DNA of 64,000 nucleotides from Eutypella sp. D-1 (Eukaryota; Ascomycota; Sordariomycetes; Xylariales; Diatrypaceae), in the NCBI GenBank assembly GCA_023313575.1, contig JAJTTP010000004.1:1922001-1986000 (forward strand). Direction: 5' to 3'. This document shows, one piece after another, positions 1 to 10,327 of the stretch. How positions within the stretch are numbered: position 1 is the stretch's first letter; each line of letters begins with the position of its first letter. The translations under genes were made by a program, and so were the position numbers. The notes under the pieces were generated by a model. It ran no database searches and was not told the DNA's origin. It saw only the letters and a list, made by a program, of their open reading frames with translations.

Positions 1-62
1 TGGGGGCACCATCGTCCGACTCATCGGACATGTACGTCTAACTAGCTTTCAGATGCAAGCTC

Positions 63-709
63 TCATTGAAGGGGGGATATACATACTCTATCCTCTGAAG
101 CCTCGTCGTCCTCATCGGCTTCGGTGTTACGATGAGTACCTTGAAAAATGCTTCGTCTAACCGACTCCAAGACGCTACCAGCCTCGTCATCATCATCGTC
201 ATCGTCATCGTCATCGCCGTCGTCGCCATCGTCGTCACTTTCATAATCGTAGTAGTTGCCCTGCTCGGACTGGGAAGAAAGGCCGGCGAGCTCAGCTGGA
301 GACACAGAGGTGTTCGGGGCAGGACCCGGGGCAACGTCTCCGGGGTAACGCTCCTTCCACTCCGTACATTTGATGCACCACTATCACAAGTTAATAATGC
401 AATTCTAGCTTCTCTCGTGTGTTTGGAGATACTTACAGCGTCGGGCTGGTTCCGCTGCCTCTTGCTGAAGGCCTCTCGGTGCTTTCTCAGGCCGCAGGGG
501 CCTTGACACTTGACCTGTGCAAGCTGAGGTCCCGAGTTGTGGGCCTTGCATACCAGGCCAATGTTGGCGCTGGTGATGCCATCATTATCGTGGCGCTTTC
601 GTTGAGTCCACAGCTTGAGTTGGTTCTGGGAAAACTCGGAGCTGAGCTTCCACTCGCCGCCCACGGCACATTTGAACTTGGGCGGCATGGCGATGGGTCG
701 GGGTGGCAT
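63..709 (-). CDS. Stc1-domain zinc-finger protein, 2 exons
   Basis: Two exons, 437-709 and 63-380, with a 56-nt GT-AG intron (381-436; donor GTAAGT, acceptor GATAG). They join in phase 0 to give 196 aa, or 189 aa from the second ATG at 688; both ATGs have a purine at -3. The N-terminal half has the cysteine pattern of Stc1 domains: FKCAVGGEWK, then FSQNQL, CKAHNSG, KCQGPCGLRK, FSKRQR, and, restored exactly by splicing, WCIKCTEW. In fission yeast Stc1 links the RNAi effector complex to the CLRC histone H3K9 methyltransferase. Filamentous ascomycetes carry many Stc1-domain proteins, so that role is only possible here. The C-terminus has a long Asp run (residues about 147-160) encoded by GAT/GAC repeats, followed by another acidic stretch. 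The first C-x-x-C is incomplete (C-A-V-G), which I believe is common in this fungal family. Confidence 0.75.
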
Positions 710-3700
710 CCTGGTGGGTGGTGAGTGGTGGGTGATGCGTGGTGGGCTGTGGAAGGGGTTATTGGAGGGTGAAGATGGATGTTGTAGAAGAAGAATAAGA
801 GAAAGAAGATGGGACGGGTCAGGTTTTAAGTATGCCGGTAGGTATAGATTCCTAAGTACCTAAGTAGATACCTTAGGTAGGAGGTAGGTAGGTAGCTATG
901 GTTATGAAGGGGAAGGTGCAAGTGTGGCAGGAAAGGTGTATGAGGTACAAATTACCTAGGTACAGGGAAATGATATGAAGATACCTACCTCTGTACTTAC
1001 TTAAGCACCTACTGAGGCAGTCACTTCCCTATATTTTTATTTCGCTCGAGTTTTCCCAAATCAGCAATCACAATCAATTACTGCGTAATATCGTAACGAA
1101 AGATGATCATTCCAAAGATTAGATCCGATTATATTGTTCTTCTAGCACGATCTACAGCTAGGTGACTATTTGCAGAAACAGTTGCCAAAGAGCCGGAAAA
1201 CAAATCCTCGTCGTTGGTCCGGCATCTCTTGTGTAAGCTACTGAACAAGCGGGGATCCATCGTGGTCTTAGGGCGAGAGCTGATACCTGTATCGTTGAGC
1301 CAGAGATCTCTCGTTACTCTGGCCCAGGGGAACCGGTGCCCCGTGCGAGGGAGAACTACGATGCACAGAGCGCCTTAAACCGTCGCGGATACGTCAGTAT
1401 GGATCAGCTGGGGCTGAGGCAAGGCGAGCGCTTCTGATTTGACCCGAAGGATCTGGAGCCGATTTCCGTCCTGAGGACTGTTTCTGAGGGAAGTGCTGAC
1501 CCTGGCCCAGTGGACTTCATTTGAGACCGTGGCAGGGACTTTTTAAAAATTATGTATTTGCTTACCGGTAGGCCCTCACATGATGTACTTAATCAAGGCT
1601 TCATGCAAAACCACTACATGTCAGTCCATAAGGGCGGGGTTGCAGTGCATGAGGGAAAGAACGTTCGAAGCTACGTTCCTACTTCCTGCCTTCAAATGTG
1701 AATCTCTTAGACCCCCCCCCGTTTTTATTGGAAAGAGCCACTGCCGGAACAGATTACCGTCGTATAACGGAAGGAGATAGACTAATATCTCCTTATGAGA
1801 TCGACTATCGACTCTTCCCTCCTTGCCAACTTCTGCAGCATGCCCCCACGTCCGGCGCGCCTTGCCAAGCTGATCAGCTCAATTGCCTAGTGAGTCATCG
1901 CTGCTCTGCACATGGCCCCTATTATGAGATGGAATGGCGTCTATGGGGATCAAGAGGTGTGTGCGTTGAAAGGTTATTACGAGGACAAGAGGCACTGCTA
2001 GCAAGTGATGCTGGAACTGAACTACTGCCAGTCTGGGAGGTCACGATAGCTCGCTTTCGAGCTAGGCAGAGTACGCCACCCTCTCACACTAAAATGGCGC
2101 ACACCTATCTCCAATGCCGAGGCATGATCGGTCTCGTTGTTTTGAGTGAGTGGCCCTCGAGTAAACTCTGATCTTGGCGTCGTTTTCTGAATAGGGGTAA
2201 TCGTAGATCGTTCAATGGATCCGCCACGTGGGCTGGTATCTAGGCAAACTTTTTGCGAATGGCAGATAGAATAGTTCATTCAGCCTGAGTACTAGGACGT
2301 GATATGGGGTTCAATCGCAATTAAGCGAAAGCAGGAGTGTATGCCCATCATACCTGGAAACGGGGCCTGCAATATTCCCCCTGTCTATATCAGGTGATGA
2401 CTAATCCATCCACCACTAAAGAAAATGTGTCAGGAGGTTCCAGAGTTTACTATAAATACCACCACAACCTCCCTCCATACTTGCCCGAATCTTCTTCCGA
2501 CCCAACAACCACCACGACCGCAGGCTCGGGCTGCTCCACCTACCTGTTGACTGTGCCGAGCCCGTCCGTCTGCCTGTTGACCTTCGTTGCCTGGCTGGCT
2601 GTTTGCCTGCAGACCCAGCTGTGTAATCTGTACCACGGAACCCCGGACAAGCGAGCCATCACCGGCAAGGGGCGGGATGATCCCGATAACCCCGGTGACT
2701 CCACATAGACCATCGATTATCCGAAGAAGTTAATCGGGTAGGCAGGGCGATTATCCGGCCCCACCTGAATCGGAGCATCGGAGCATCGGACCCGAGCTAT
2801 GAGACTCAATTACCATGATTTACCCAGCTAGGTTAGGTAAGCAAGTCATTTGTAAACAAGTGTATTTGTGGCGGGAAATCCGCTTGGGTGGCTTATAGAT
2901 TCGTTAAGAAAGGGGAAAATATCTGATAAAACACATTATCGTGTCAAATCCAAAAAGCCGGGAGAGAAGGGGGGGGGGGCAGAAAACAGCGCCTGGATAG
3001 GAGTCGGGCTTGGGGGTTCACTCAAAAACAACCAAGCCTGCCTCTCCCTAAAATCCTAAAAAAAAAAATCAAAAAGGTAAGAAGCCGAAGGTGAAATCTC
3101 GCATCGTGGGAGGAAATATGCAATTCTAGAAGGCGAACGGCAAACTTGGCCGGACCCGTCCTCAACCGAGACGCGGTTGATGCAGAGGACATGCCTGAGG
3201 GGAGGAAACCCGTCCAATTGCATGCGCATGCCGCCTTGGCCGACCAGGGATAATCCGAAGCCATCCCGGACAACCCCTCATCAGCAGCCCGCGGTGCCAG
3301 CCCGTCCCTATCCATCAACCGATTCTAGGTCAGCCTCATTCAGGAGCTTATTTATATCCACCAGCTTAATAAAAAGAATTAACAGGGGGGTGTTGGTTGG
3401 AAATGCAGGAAGAAGGTGATGTCGTAGATGATAGTACATGAATGGACGTCTGCGTCGCGGAAGATGTATGTCGATATCAGCCATGGGCTCGGCAACGGAC
3501 TGTATCGGTTACGGTTACGACGGTCGTGATAGCTCCTGATGGCGCAGCGTCGCCGTCTATCTTCTCGGTTCCAGTTGTCTCCATACGGGCGTCTCCATCA
3601 CTTCAGCAGCCTCTCAAACCCATATTTCTGGGTTTGGGATTCTGGTTCTGGCTGGAATGGAAAGGAAACACTGACTGACTGACTGACTTTCACCGTTATC

Positions 3701-4984
3701 CCTCTTACAACAAGTACATAACCACTCACTCCTCTTTGATTAAACAACAGCAGACCCCCCCCCCCCCCCCCCCCCGGCTTGATTGAAAGAGAAATTGAAA
3801 CGAAACAAAATAAGACAGAGCAGAACTGCGACTACGGTAATTGTAGAGATGAAAACATACATACCTACACAAGGTGTGGGGACTTGCCCCTATTTTACCC
3901 CTATGTATTAGTCGTGACTGACTGACTGGCTGACAGGCAAGTGTGGGCGCCGATGATGACAAAACCAACACTAACTTATTTAAGCGGGTAAGTAGGGGTA
4001 CATGGTTGGTTCATTCATGTTTGGAAACCCCCCCAGCAAACTCCGACGACAATGTCTCACCTGCATCTGCTCCCGGCACCAAGTCAAGCCATCTATGTAT
4101 GTACTGTAGATACGGGGAATAAAGCCACAGGCGCATATGGTCAATACCATATCGTGAGGCATTGGGTATATTTGGGGGTATATACCCAAGTATGTACATA
4201 TCGACCAAGTCGTGGGGGAAATCTCGTACCCCCTCGACCGAACTGCCTAACCAAATTATTCAAATCCTACTACCTCTTAACGCCCATCCGCTATCTCTAT
4301 ATAGATAGATAGGTGCCACACGTTTCTGAACAAGATCATTTGGATCAATCATGGAAATATACATATATATATACATATACATACATATACATCAACGCCC
4401 AATATGTGATTCGCGTAAGTATGGTACATATCCATACATGGATGGTATAGAGCAGCAATTCATTGAGATAGGTCGATGAATGGGTTGAGTGGGTAGGTTG
4501 ATCGGTATATATATACGTTTCCCCCTCCACTGTACCTACATAGGTACTCCTCTCCAAGCCCACAGCCCCCTTTCTCCCGTCCAACACGTCGAGCACTAGA
4601 CCTATCCATGCTCTAGCACTGCTCGGATGTCTAAATCCCAGGTACACCAGAAGCGCCGTCTGCCTTTTTCTGCGTAGATGCACACCCTCGTGTGCGTTGC
4701 GTTGCGTAGGTAGTAAGTAAGTAGGTAGGGGCACTATATCCAACATCCTATACGTTTTGGGGGGGCAGCCGCCCCCCACCGTTGCCCAGCCTCAAGGCAG
4801 TTGTTTCCTCTTGCTTGCTTTGAGGCTCGGTAAGTTGCGCTGTTATCGTCGTCCATAATACATAATCTGGCATCTCGGCATCTTAACACTCCACAATGGA
4901 CACCTACTTCCACATCAACACGCACCCCCCACCCCCTCACTGCCTTCACCCCCTATGTATAGTCTCATCTCTCATTTCGTTGCG
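710..4984. other. intergenic region without a recognisable gene
   Basis: I see no gene here. Open frames, the largest being 1698-2171 on +, have no recognisable domain and no clear coding codon bias. The DNA contains repeated TACCTAGGTA-like motifs around 840-1010, G runs near 2969-2979, a CTGA tetranucleotide run near 3670-3690, a 21-C run and an AT-rich ATATAC stretch at about 4355-4395. The right part is the 3' side of the pyruvate dehydrogenase kinase gene. Confidence 0.6.
3755..3775 (+). repeat. poly-C tract, 21 nt
   Basis: An uninterrupted run of 21 C lies in intergenic DNA. It is the longest of several G/C homopolymers in this window; others are 13991-14004, 15803-15822, 19109-19124 and 59536-59549. 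Its length in the assembly may be inexact. Confidence 0.95.
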
Positions 4985-5305
4985 TCATAGCTCCTGTTGC
5001 GCGGCAGGGTCGGCGATGCTTCCGTCTTGCCGGTGCTCGCCGTTCATCATGGATTCGGCATCGCCGACTTGTTTGCGCTCCGAGACCTCGTGATTCTCGA
5101 GCTTCTTCTGCATCATCTTTTTACCCATCATCGGGGGAAAGAACGTCAATCCTTGGGACGTGGATCTGCTGTTACGGTTGGGTTCGTTGTTATGATGTCT
5201 CCTGCCGTGGTGGTGGTGGTGGTGACCGCCATATATGTGGCTGTGGTAGTTGTTGTTGCCCGGCCTGATGCTCCACCTCCCGTCGTCCCTCATGACTGCT
5301 GATTG
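4985..5305 (-). other. candidate stop-readthrough extension of pyruvate dehydrogenase kinase
   Basis: Directly after the kinase stop codon (TAG, 5308-5306), the same frame stays open for 106 codons to a TGA at 4987-4985. The first four codons encode QSAV and are followed by 102 codons starting at an ATG (5293). Of those 102 codons, 78 end in G or C (76%), which is coding-like. The peptide is hydrophilic, with a His-rich segment (six His then GRRHH), a Lys/Met segment (GKKMMQKK) and an acidic tail ending in QQEL. No known domain or peroxisomal targeting tripeptide is seen. Alternative acceptors near the stop (after TAG or after either CAG) all give the wrong frame from the upstream exon, so readthrough is the only simple way to fuse it to the kinase. 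Separate translation from the ATG at 5293 is an alternative. Function unknown. Confidence 0.45.
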
Positions 5306-5311
5306 CTATTG
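5300..5311 (-). promoter_or_regulatory. leaky stop context CAA-TAG-CAA-TCA
   Basis: The kinase ends CTG CAA TAG CAA TCA GCA. The six bases after TAG fit the CARYYA rule of the type I readthrough signal (UAG CARYYA), and the preceding CAA also matches the classical case. None of the other stop codons I checked in this window has this context. The match is seen directly; activity is inferred. Confidence 0.5.
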
Positions 5312-6934
5312 CAGCGGCTCCGACGAGCTCGACAGTCGGTTCAAGTGGAGGTACACGTCCGTGCCGTATCTAGTTCGCGCAGAAGTCAATAACTAGTTGA
5401 AAAGAGTAGGACCGAAAAGAATTTGGGTATGATAGGGACGCCAGGCCGAACTTACCCCTCCATGCTAATCAGCTTGAGATCGCCGCCAAAGTAGCGCGCA
5501 TACAGGCGTGATATGGGCAGTCCATAGCCAAAGCCGGCCATGGGGGCCTTGAAGTCGCTCTTGTCGAAATCCGGGTCAAGGTTGGGGGTGCGGTCAACGG
5601 TAGTATACATGTAGGTCCAGGCGAGCGGGATGGCGCTGCGGGGGATGCCGCCGCCTTCGTCGGAGACCTTGATAGTGATGTCCTCGCGGCCCTCGGCGAC
5701 GATGACCTTGGTGACGGGGAACTCCTGCTTGTCTTGGCCATGGGTTTCGACGACCGCGCGCAGAGAGTTCTTGAGGGTCTCGAATAGCATGTGCGACAGA
5801 TGACCTGGCACGTACATGAAGGTCAGGTTGGGGTTGCACACCAACTGGACGCGAGGCGCCTCGAACAGGCCATAGTGGTCCTCGCAAACAAACCGCGCAT
5901 TCTCGATCGCTTCCTGCGCGAGGTCGCGTACATTGGTCTTGGTGCAGATGATGCCGACGTATGACGGGTCCATGTGATGGCTCTGGTCTGTTAGGGCAAT
6001 GTGCTGGCCGATGAGCATGCGAATACCTATACGGGACATGTAGAAGCGGTCGAGGAAGGACTGTATATTGTTGTCGATTTGCAAACGCTGACGTTTCCGC
6101 TTGTACTCGAGTATGCCTTGCGCCATGGTAGTGACTACGCCATCGTGGCGCCTCTTGACCTTATGTAAGGTCTCGGCGAATTTGGAGTTGTAAGCCTGCA
6201 GCTCCGGAGGCCAGTCGCCGTTATCGTCAACCATGGCGAAATATCTCCGCCACCCTGCTGGCGACTTCTTGCCACCATTGTGGCCTTTGGAAAGCTCGGG
6301 TGAGGAGGCGTACTGGCCGGTCTTGACGCTCGGGTTGGGTGTAGCCTCGGACAGCACGGGTGCCTTCCCATTGCTATACTTTCCGGGGTTTAATAACCGG
6401 TCGCGCGTGCTCTTGTCAAGTTCGGGGCGTGGTAGGGTTGTGATTTCCTGCAAGATGGGTTTCACATGTCAGATGACCCATAGAAATGTTATAGTGAAGG
6501 AAAGGGAGAGCAAGAGACTAGGGTAGAGAGGAAACGACAAGGTACTCACTTCGAATGACTGCGCATACCAGTCCTTCACCCTCCTAACAGAGGGCATATC
6601 ATTAAGACCATCGGGAAGGCTGTCTAGTTCTTGTACTCGGTGGGCGAGTCGGATCGGGAGTTCCTCAGCGAGAAATTGTGAAGCGCGAAACAGGGTTCCT
6701 GGGTAGTGGTGAGACAGGGCGGGACAGAACGAGTCAGCACTTTCGGGTCAATGTGGCACATGCGCGAGCGAACCGGAGCAAACATATAACGATGGAACGA
6801 GTATCAGATGAAAACGTACCGACGGAGGGACGTTCGCCAAATTGGACCATCTGCCTTAGGCTCACGCCGGTAGCCGGGAAGTTGGCATAGTGGCGGATGG
6901 TGTCCATCAGCCTCGACGTCGCTTTCCACGACAT
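5306..6934 (-). CDS. mitochondrial pyruvate dehydrogenase kinase, 4 exons
   Basis: Exons 6820-6934, 6550-6698, 5456-6447 and 5306-5369 (introns 121, 102 and 86 nt, all GT-AG) give exactly 440 codons, 439 aa. It phosphorylates the E1-alpha subunit of pyruvate dehydrogenase in the matrix and switches the complex off. Exon 1 begins MSWKATSRLMDTIRHYANFP and leads into SLRQMVQFGERPSVGTLFRA across the first junction, the usual start of the BCDHK/PDK N-terminal domain. Residue 189 is the conserved His of RHDGVVTTMAQG. The ATPase part has an N box (FETLKNS, E311/N315), SDEGGGIP at about 350-357 and GFGYGLP at about 393-399. The last exon supplies the typical end YGTDVYLHLNRLSSSSEPLQ. A fungal-type insert (about 105-150) follows the first domain. 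Yeast homologues are PKP1 and PKP2; I cannot say which is orthologous. A 21-bp minisatellite lies just upstream. Confidence 0.95.
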
Positions 6935-7028
6935 GATGGCTGATGGCTGGGGAATATTAGGAGCGCTCGGCTCGGGGCGGGGCGGGACGTGGCGGGGCGT
7001 GGCCGAGAAGAGGAAGGAAGAGGGAGGA

Positions 7029-7146
7029 AGAGGGAAGAGTGGAAGGGGAAGAGGGAAGAGTGGAAGGGGAAGAGGGAAGAGTGGAAGGGGAAGAGGGAAG
7101 AGTGGAAGGGGAAGAGGGAAGAGTGGAAGGGGAAGAGGGAGAATGG
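7029..7146 (+). repeat. 21-bp purine minisatellite, 5 full copies plus a partial
   Basis: Five perfect head-to-tail copies of a 21-bp unit (7029-7049, 7050-7070, 7071-7091, 7092-7112, 7113-7133) are followed by a partial copy. The unit contains only A and G except for a single T. The array lies about 95-210 bp upstream of the kinase ATG (6934), hence in its 5' UTR or promoter, with the purine strand as the non-template + strand. Long open frames through it arise from the repeat itself. Confidence 0.95.
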
Positions 7147-10100
7147 AGGGAGGGTAAAGTTGAATATGAGATTGAAGAAAACTCTAACTCCGACCGAATT
7201 GGAATGGGAGAAAAAGCCGAGTGCAGTAAATAATGAGTACTAAGTAGGTAAATCCGGGGATTTAAGCCATGGGGTGGGATGGGATTTCGAAATCACCAAC
7301 CGTGGATTCCTGCTGTATTGCTGCTATATGCTCTTCTTCTTCTTCTTCTTCGCTTTCTCTCTTCGTCTGGTCGTCTATCTTCCTAGTTTCTCCTGTCTTC
7401 TTCGTTCGTTGTCTGTTGTACTCCGTGTACGGCTTGCGACTTGAAAACGAAAGAGACCCCACGGTCGAATGGGTACGGTACGGAAGGCCCTGGTTAAGCC
7501 CTATCAAGGCCCTGGAGCTTGGCCCCGAAAAGATTGGATGACTGACGTATGTATGAAGGGGTTAGTGAATTATGGAGAGCAGCGATTCGTCGATTTGCCA
7601 ACGAAGAGCAGCCGAGGTATCTGGGGTTAATTCGGGGTGTGTGTCTATGGACAAATTCCAGCTACTAATAAAATAATCTTATGCCTGCTGCTATACCTGC
7701 TGCTATACCAGTATGGTCAGGTCTATTTGCCCAGGCTGCAAGCCAGGTCAGGTGTGTTATACTATGTAGGGACTGAAAAAGACAGGGATAGCAACAACGA
7801 ACGCATTAGTTCATCAGGGATGTACTCCAAAAAAAATAAGTAACTATAAGGGGGGAAAAATAATAATAAAATATTAAGTGAAGTTAGAACGTCTCGGAGT
7901 TGATCTCGTGACATCCCCTTAGGCTAACATGTACAGAGAAGAAAGAAGGATAAGAGAAGGTAGAAGAAGAAGTACTAAGTAAACCAATGTTGAATGCAAA
8001 TGCAATTGAAGAGATGAGTCAGGATTGGAGGATGGGAGAGTTCCAGGTCGCATGTGCATCCGACTTCCACTCTCTGTAGCGTACCTAGGTACCTAGTAGT
8101 TGTAGGTAGCGTGGCGCTATCTATGGCATGTACTTGCGGCTTTCGGCGAGCGAACGGGCGGTCGGGTGGAACTACCTCAACTTAAAAACATCTAAGCCTA
8201 AAAAAACCAAAAACCCACGAACCTCCAGGGTTGTGTCTGGGGAGTTGGGAGTTAACCCTCCTCAAAGCCGACTACATATCTCCCCTAAATACTAAATACC
8301 GCCCCCTAGAAAACAGTAGTAACACTCCTGAGGCCGTCTCGTCATTGGCTCATCGCCCCATATAAAAGCCCTCATAACCTCTTTTCCATATTACCGAAAA
8401 CTGCCCTCCACAGCCGAGGAGGCGCGTGGACGATCAACGGACAGGTGGTAATCACGGTGGCACCTACGCATTCCCCCTTAGCGGCTTTTTCTTCTTCTTC
8501 AAATTATCCATTTCATATGAATTCATGTGCGCAGTAGACTAGAGAAGTTCCTCATTTTCTGTAGTATAAATGTTCGATAACTCCGACTTCATAAGCTCTT
8601 CCTTTTCCTACTTTGTACCTCATAACTACTTGAATGTAGTCATGCATATCTCCCCCATCAACCCGTATCTATTCTCCCCTACCCACAGTCACTTGACCTC
8701 GCTGGCTGCAACGCAGGCAGGATATGTGAGGGCAAAAAAAAAACGCCGTGTCGATCCAGTCCCCGTTAGAGTACTTATCTAGCTTCCAGGGGCTGCCATT
8801 GCTCGGGTTCAATAGGGGAGGATAGTTCTGGGGCTAGAACTGGGGACGGAGAAACGGGGGGGCAGCAAGCCAGAAACACCTCGGTACAGTCCCGTTCGCG
8901 GGGCGAGTGGGGCGGAGGGGTGGAGGGGCGGATTGGGACGGGGTGAGCCGGTAATACGGTAATACGTACCTACTTAGGTAGGCATATAGTCTAGCTCGCT
9001 CCCGAATATGCAACCCTATGTCATCTTTAGGGGTCTCGGTCCGTATGTTATGATTGTTGATTTTTTTTATACGATCGACGGGACACCTCATGCTCTTTTT
9101 ACGAGACACCAGACATAGAAGGCAGGAATGTCTTCCACCCATTTTACCAGCTTCAACTGCATCAGGACAGATGCAACAAACCTTGGAATAACCTCTGGGA
9201 TAAGTACATGTAAAGTACTTGAGTAGGATCTCTCCCCCCCAGCCGTCCAGTTACCTGACAGATCTGTAATCACGCCGGGTAACCAGTCCCGTCCGGCCGA
9301 GATACCTTCATACACATGCTAGGAAAGTAGTAGTAGACATGCCCGTGGCGTGGCCTTCATTCATACGAGATGTTCAAATGGTCGCGTACATCCATGGCGC
9401 CAGCATCGCATCATGCGACCAACCAGCTTACTGCAGCACATGCTTCAGCTCACCACCTCACCAGCTAGCCACCCAGCAGCGAACTGTGCATTCCATGATG
9501 CTGGCGGTGAGCTTCTCTAAATTTTCAAAAAAGAGGTTGTCAATTTATCTTCTGCAAAATAGACCATGCGTTTCAGCCTCCCGCCGTTCGACGAAATCTT
9601 TCGAAGAATATTCGATGGAGCATGAATGAAGCATGACGGACAACTTGACCAAACTGTTGACTGCCCTGACTGCCTCTTACCCCCTACCCGATAGCCAGGT
9701 GGTCACGGCCCGACAACTGCAAATGACAGGTAATCCTTGCTGCCTTGGCAACTGCCTGCTAGAGCTCGGACCAACTGCCAGCCACCTCGAATTAAGGTGG
9801 CAGAAGTATGGTAAGTGGAAGTACCTGTTGCTGCATGCAAGTCATGATATGATACATACCTACCTACCCGCGGACCTAGGTATCAGCCCAGTGTCCCCCG
9901 TCATCCATCAAATCACATGGGATGACGAGCCTGACGACAACCTCTCCCATCCCAATCCGGAAATCGAAATAACAAATCCCTTACATAACCTGACGTAACC
10001 TAACCTAACCTTAACCAAATAAGCTCGCGATCCATTCACATCCATATATCGACATAGCCTAGCACCCCATTCCTTGAAGCCCATAGTTACTTAGTCAGCA

Positions 10101-10327
10101 CCCCTCCGGCGTGCACATGCATGGCCTACTACTACTACCTACGTACATAAGTACATACTAGAGAAGTCCGGGGCGCCAAGGTCTGCACGAGTTACGGGCA
10201 TCGTCGCGCTTAGCCTTTTAGCCTAGGTACACACGCTGCAAAAGCAGTCAGTGGCGCCCGCGTCCGCGTCTGCGTCCGCATCAATATCGCCGCCCGCGTC
10301 GCATCATCACATCCACAGCCCCAGCTC
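7147..10327. other. intergenic region, no recognised gene
   Basis: I see no supported gene. The part nearest the kinase is a CT-rich stretch (about 7330-7400). TACCTAGGTA-like palindromes occur near 8080-8100 and 8965. An open frame of 121 codons (9633-9998, +) starts with an ATG but has no recognisable domain and is probably chance. The stretch just before 10328 is GC-rich and may contain the promoter or leader of the next gene; another frame there, starting with GTG at 10251, encodes Ala/Ser-rich residues, so the N-terminus of the next gene is uncertain. Confidence 0.5.

Noticed and set aside
7262..7541. Open frames around the TTC repeat upstream of the kinase
   Set aside because: Composition follows the CT-rich repeat; no conserved motif.
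9988..10015. TAACCTAACCT repeats resembling telomere sequence
   Set aside because: Only about three imperfect units and not the CCCTAA unit of ascomycete telomeres; fits the common TACCTA-type simple sequence.
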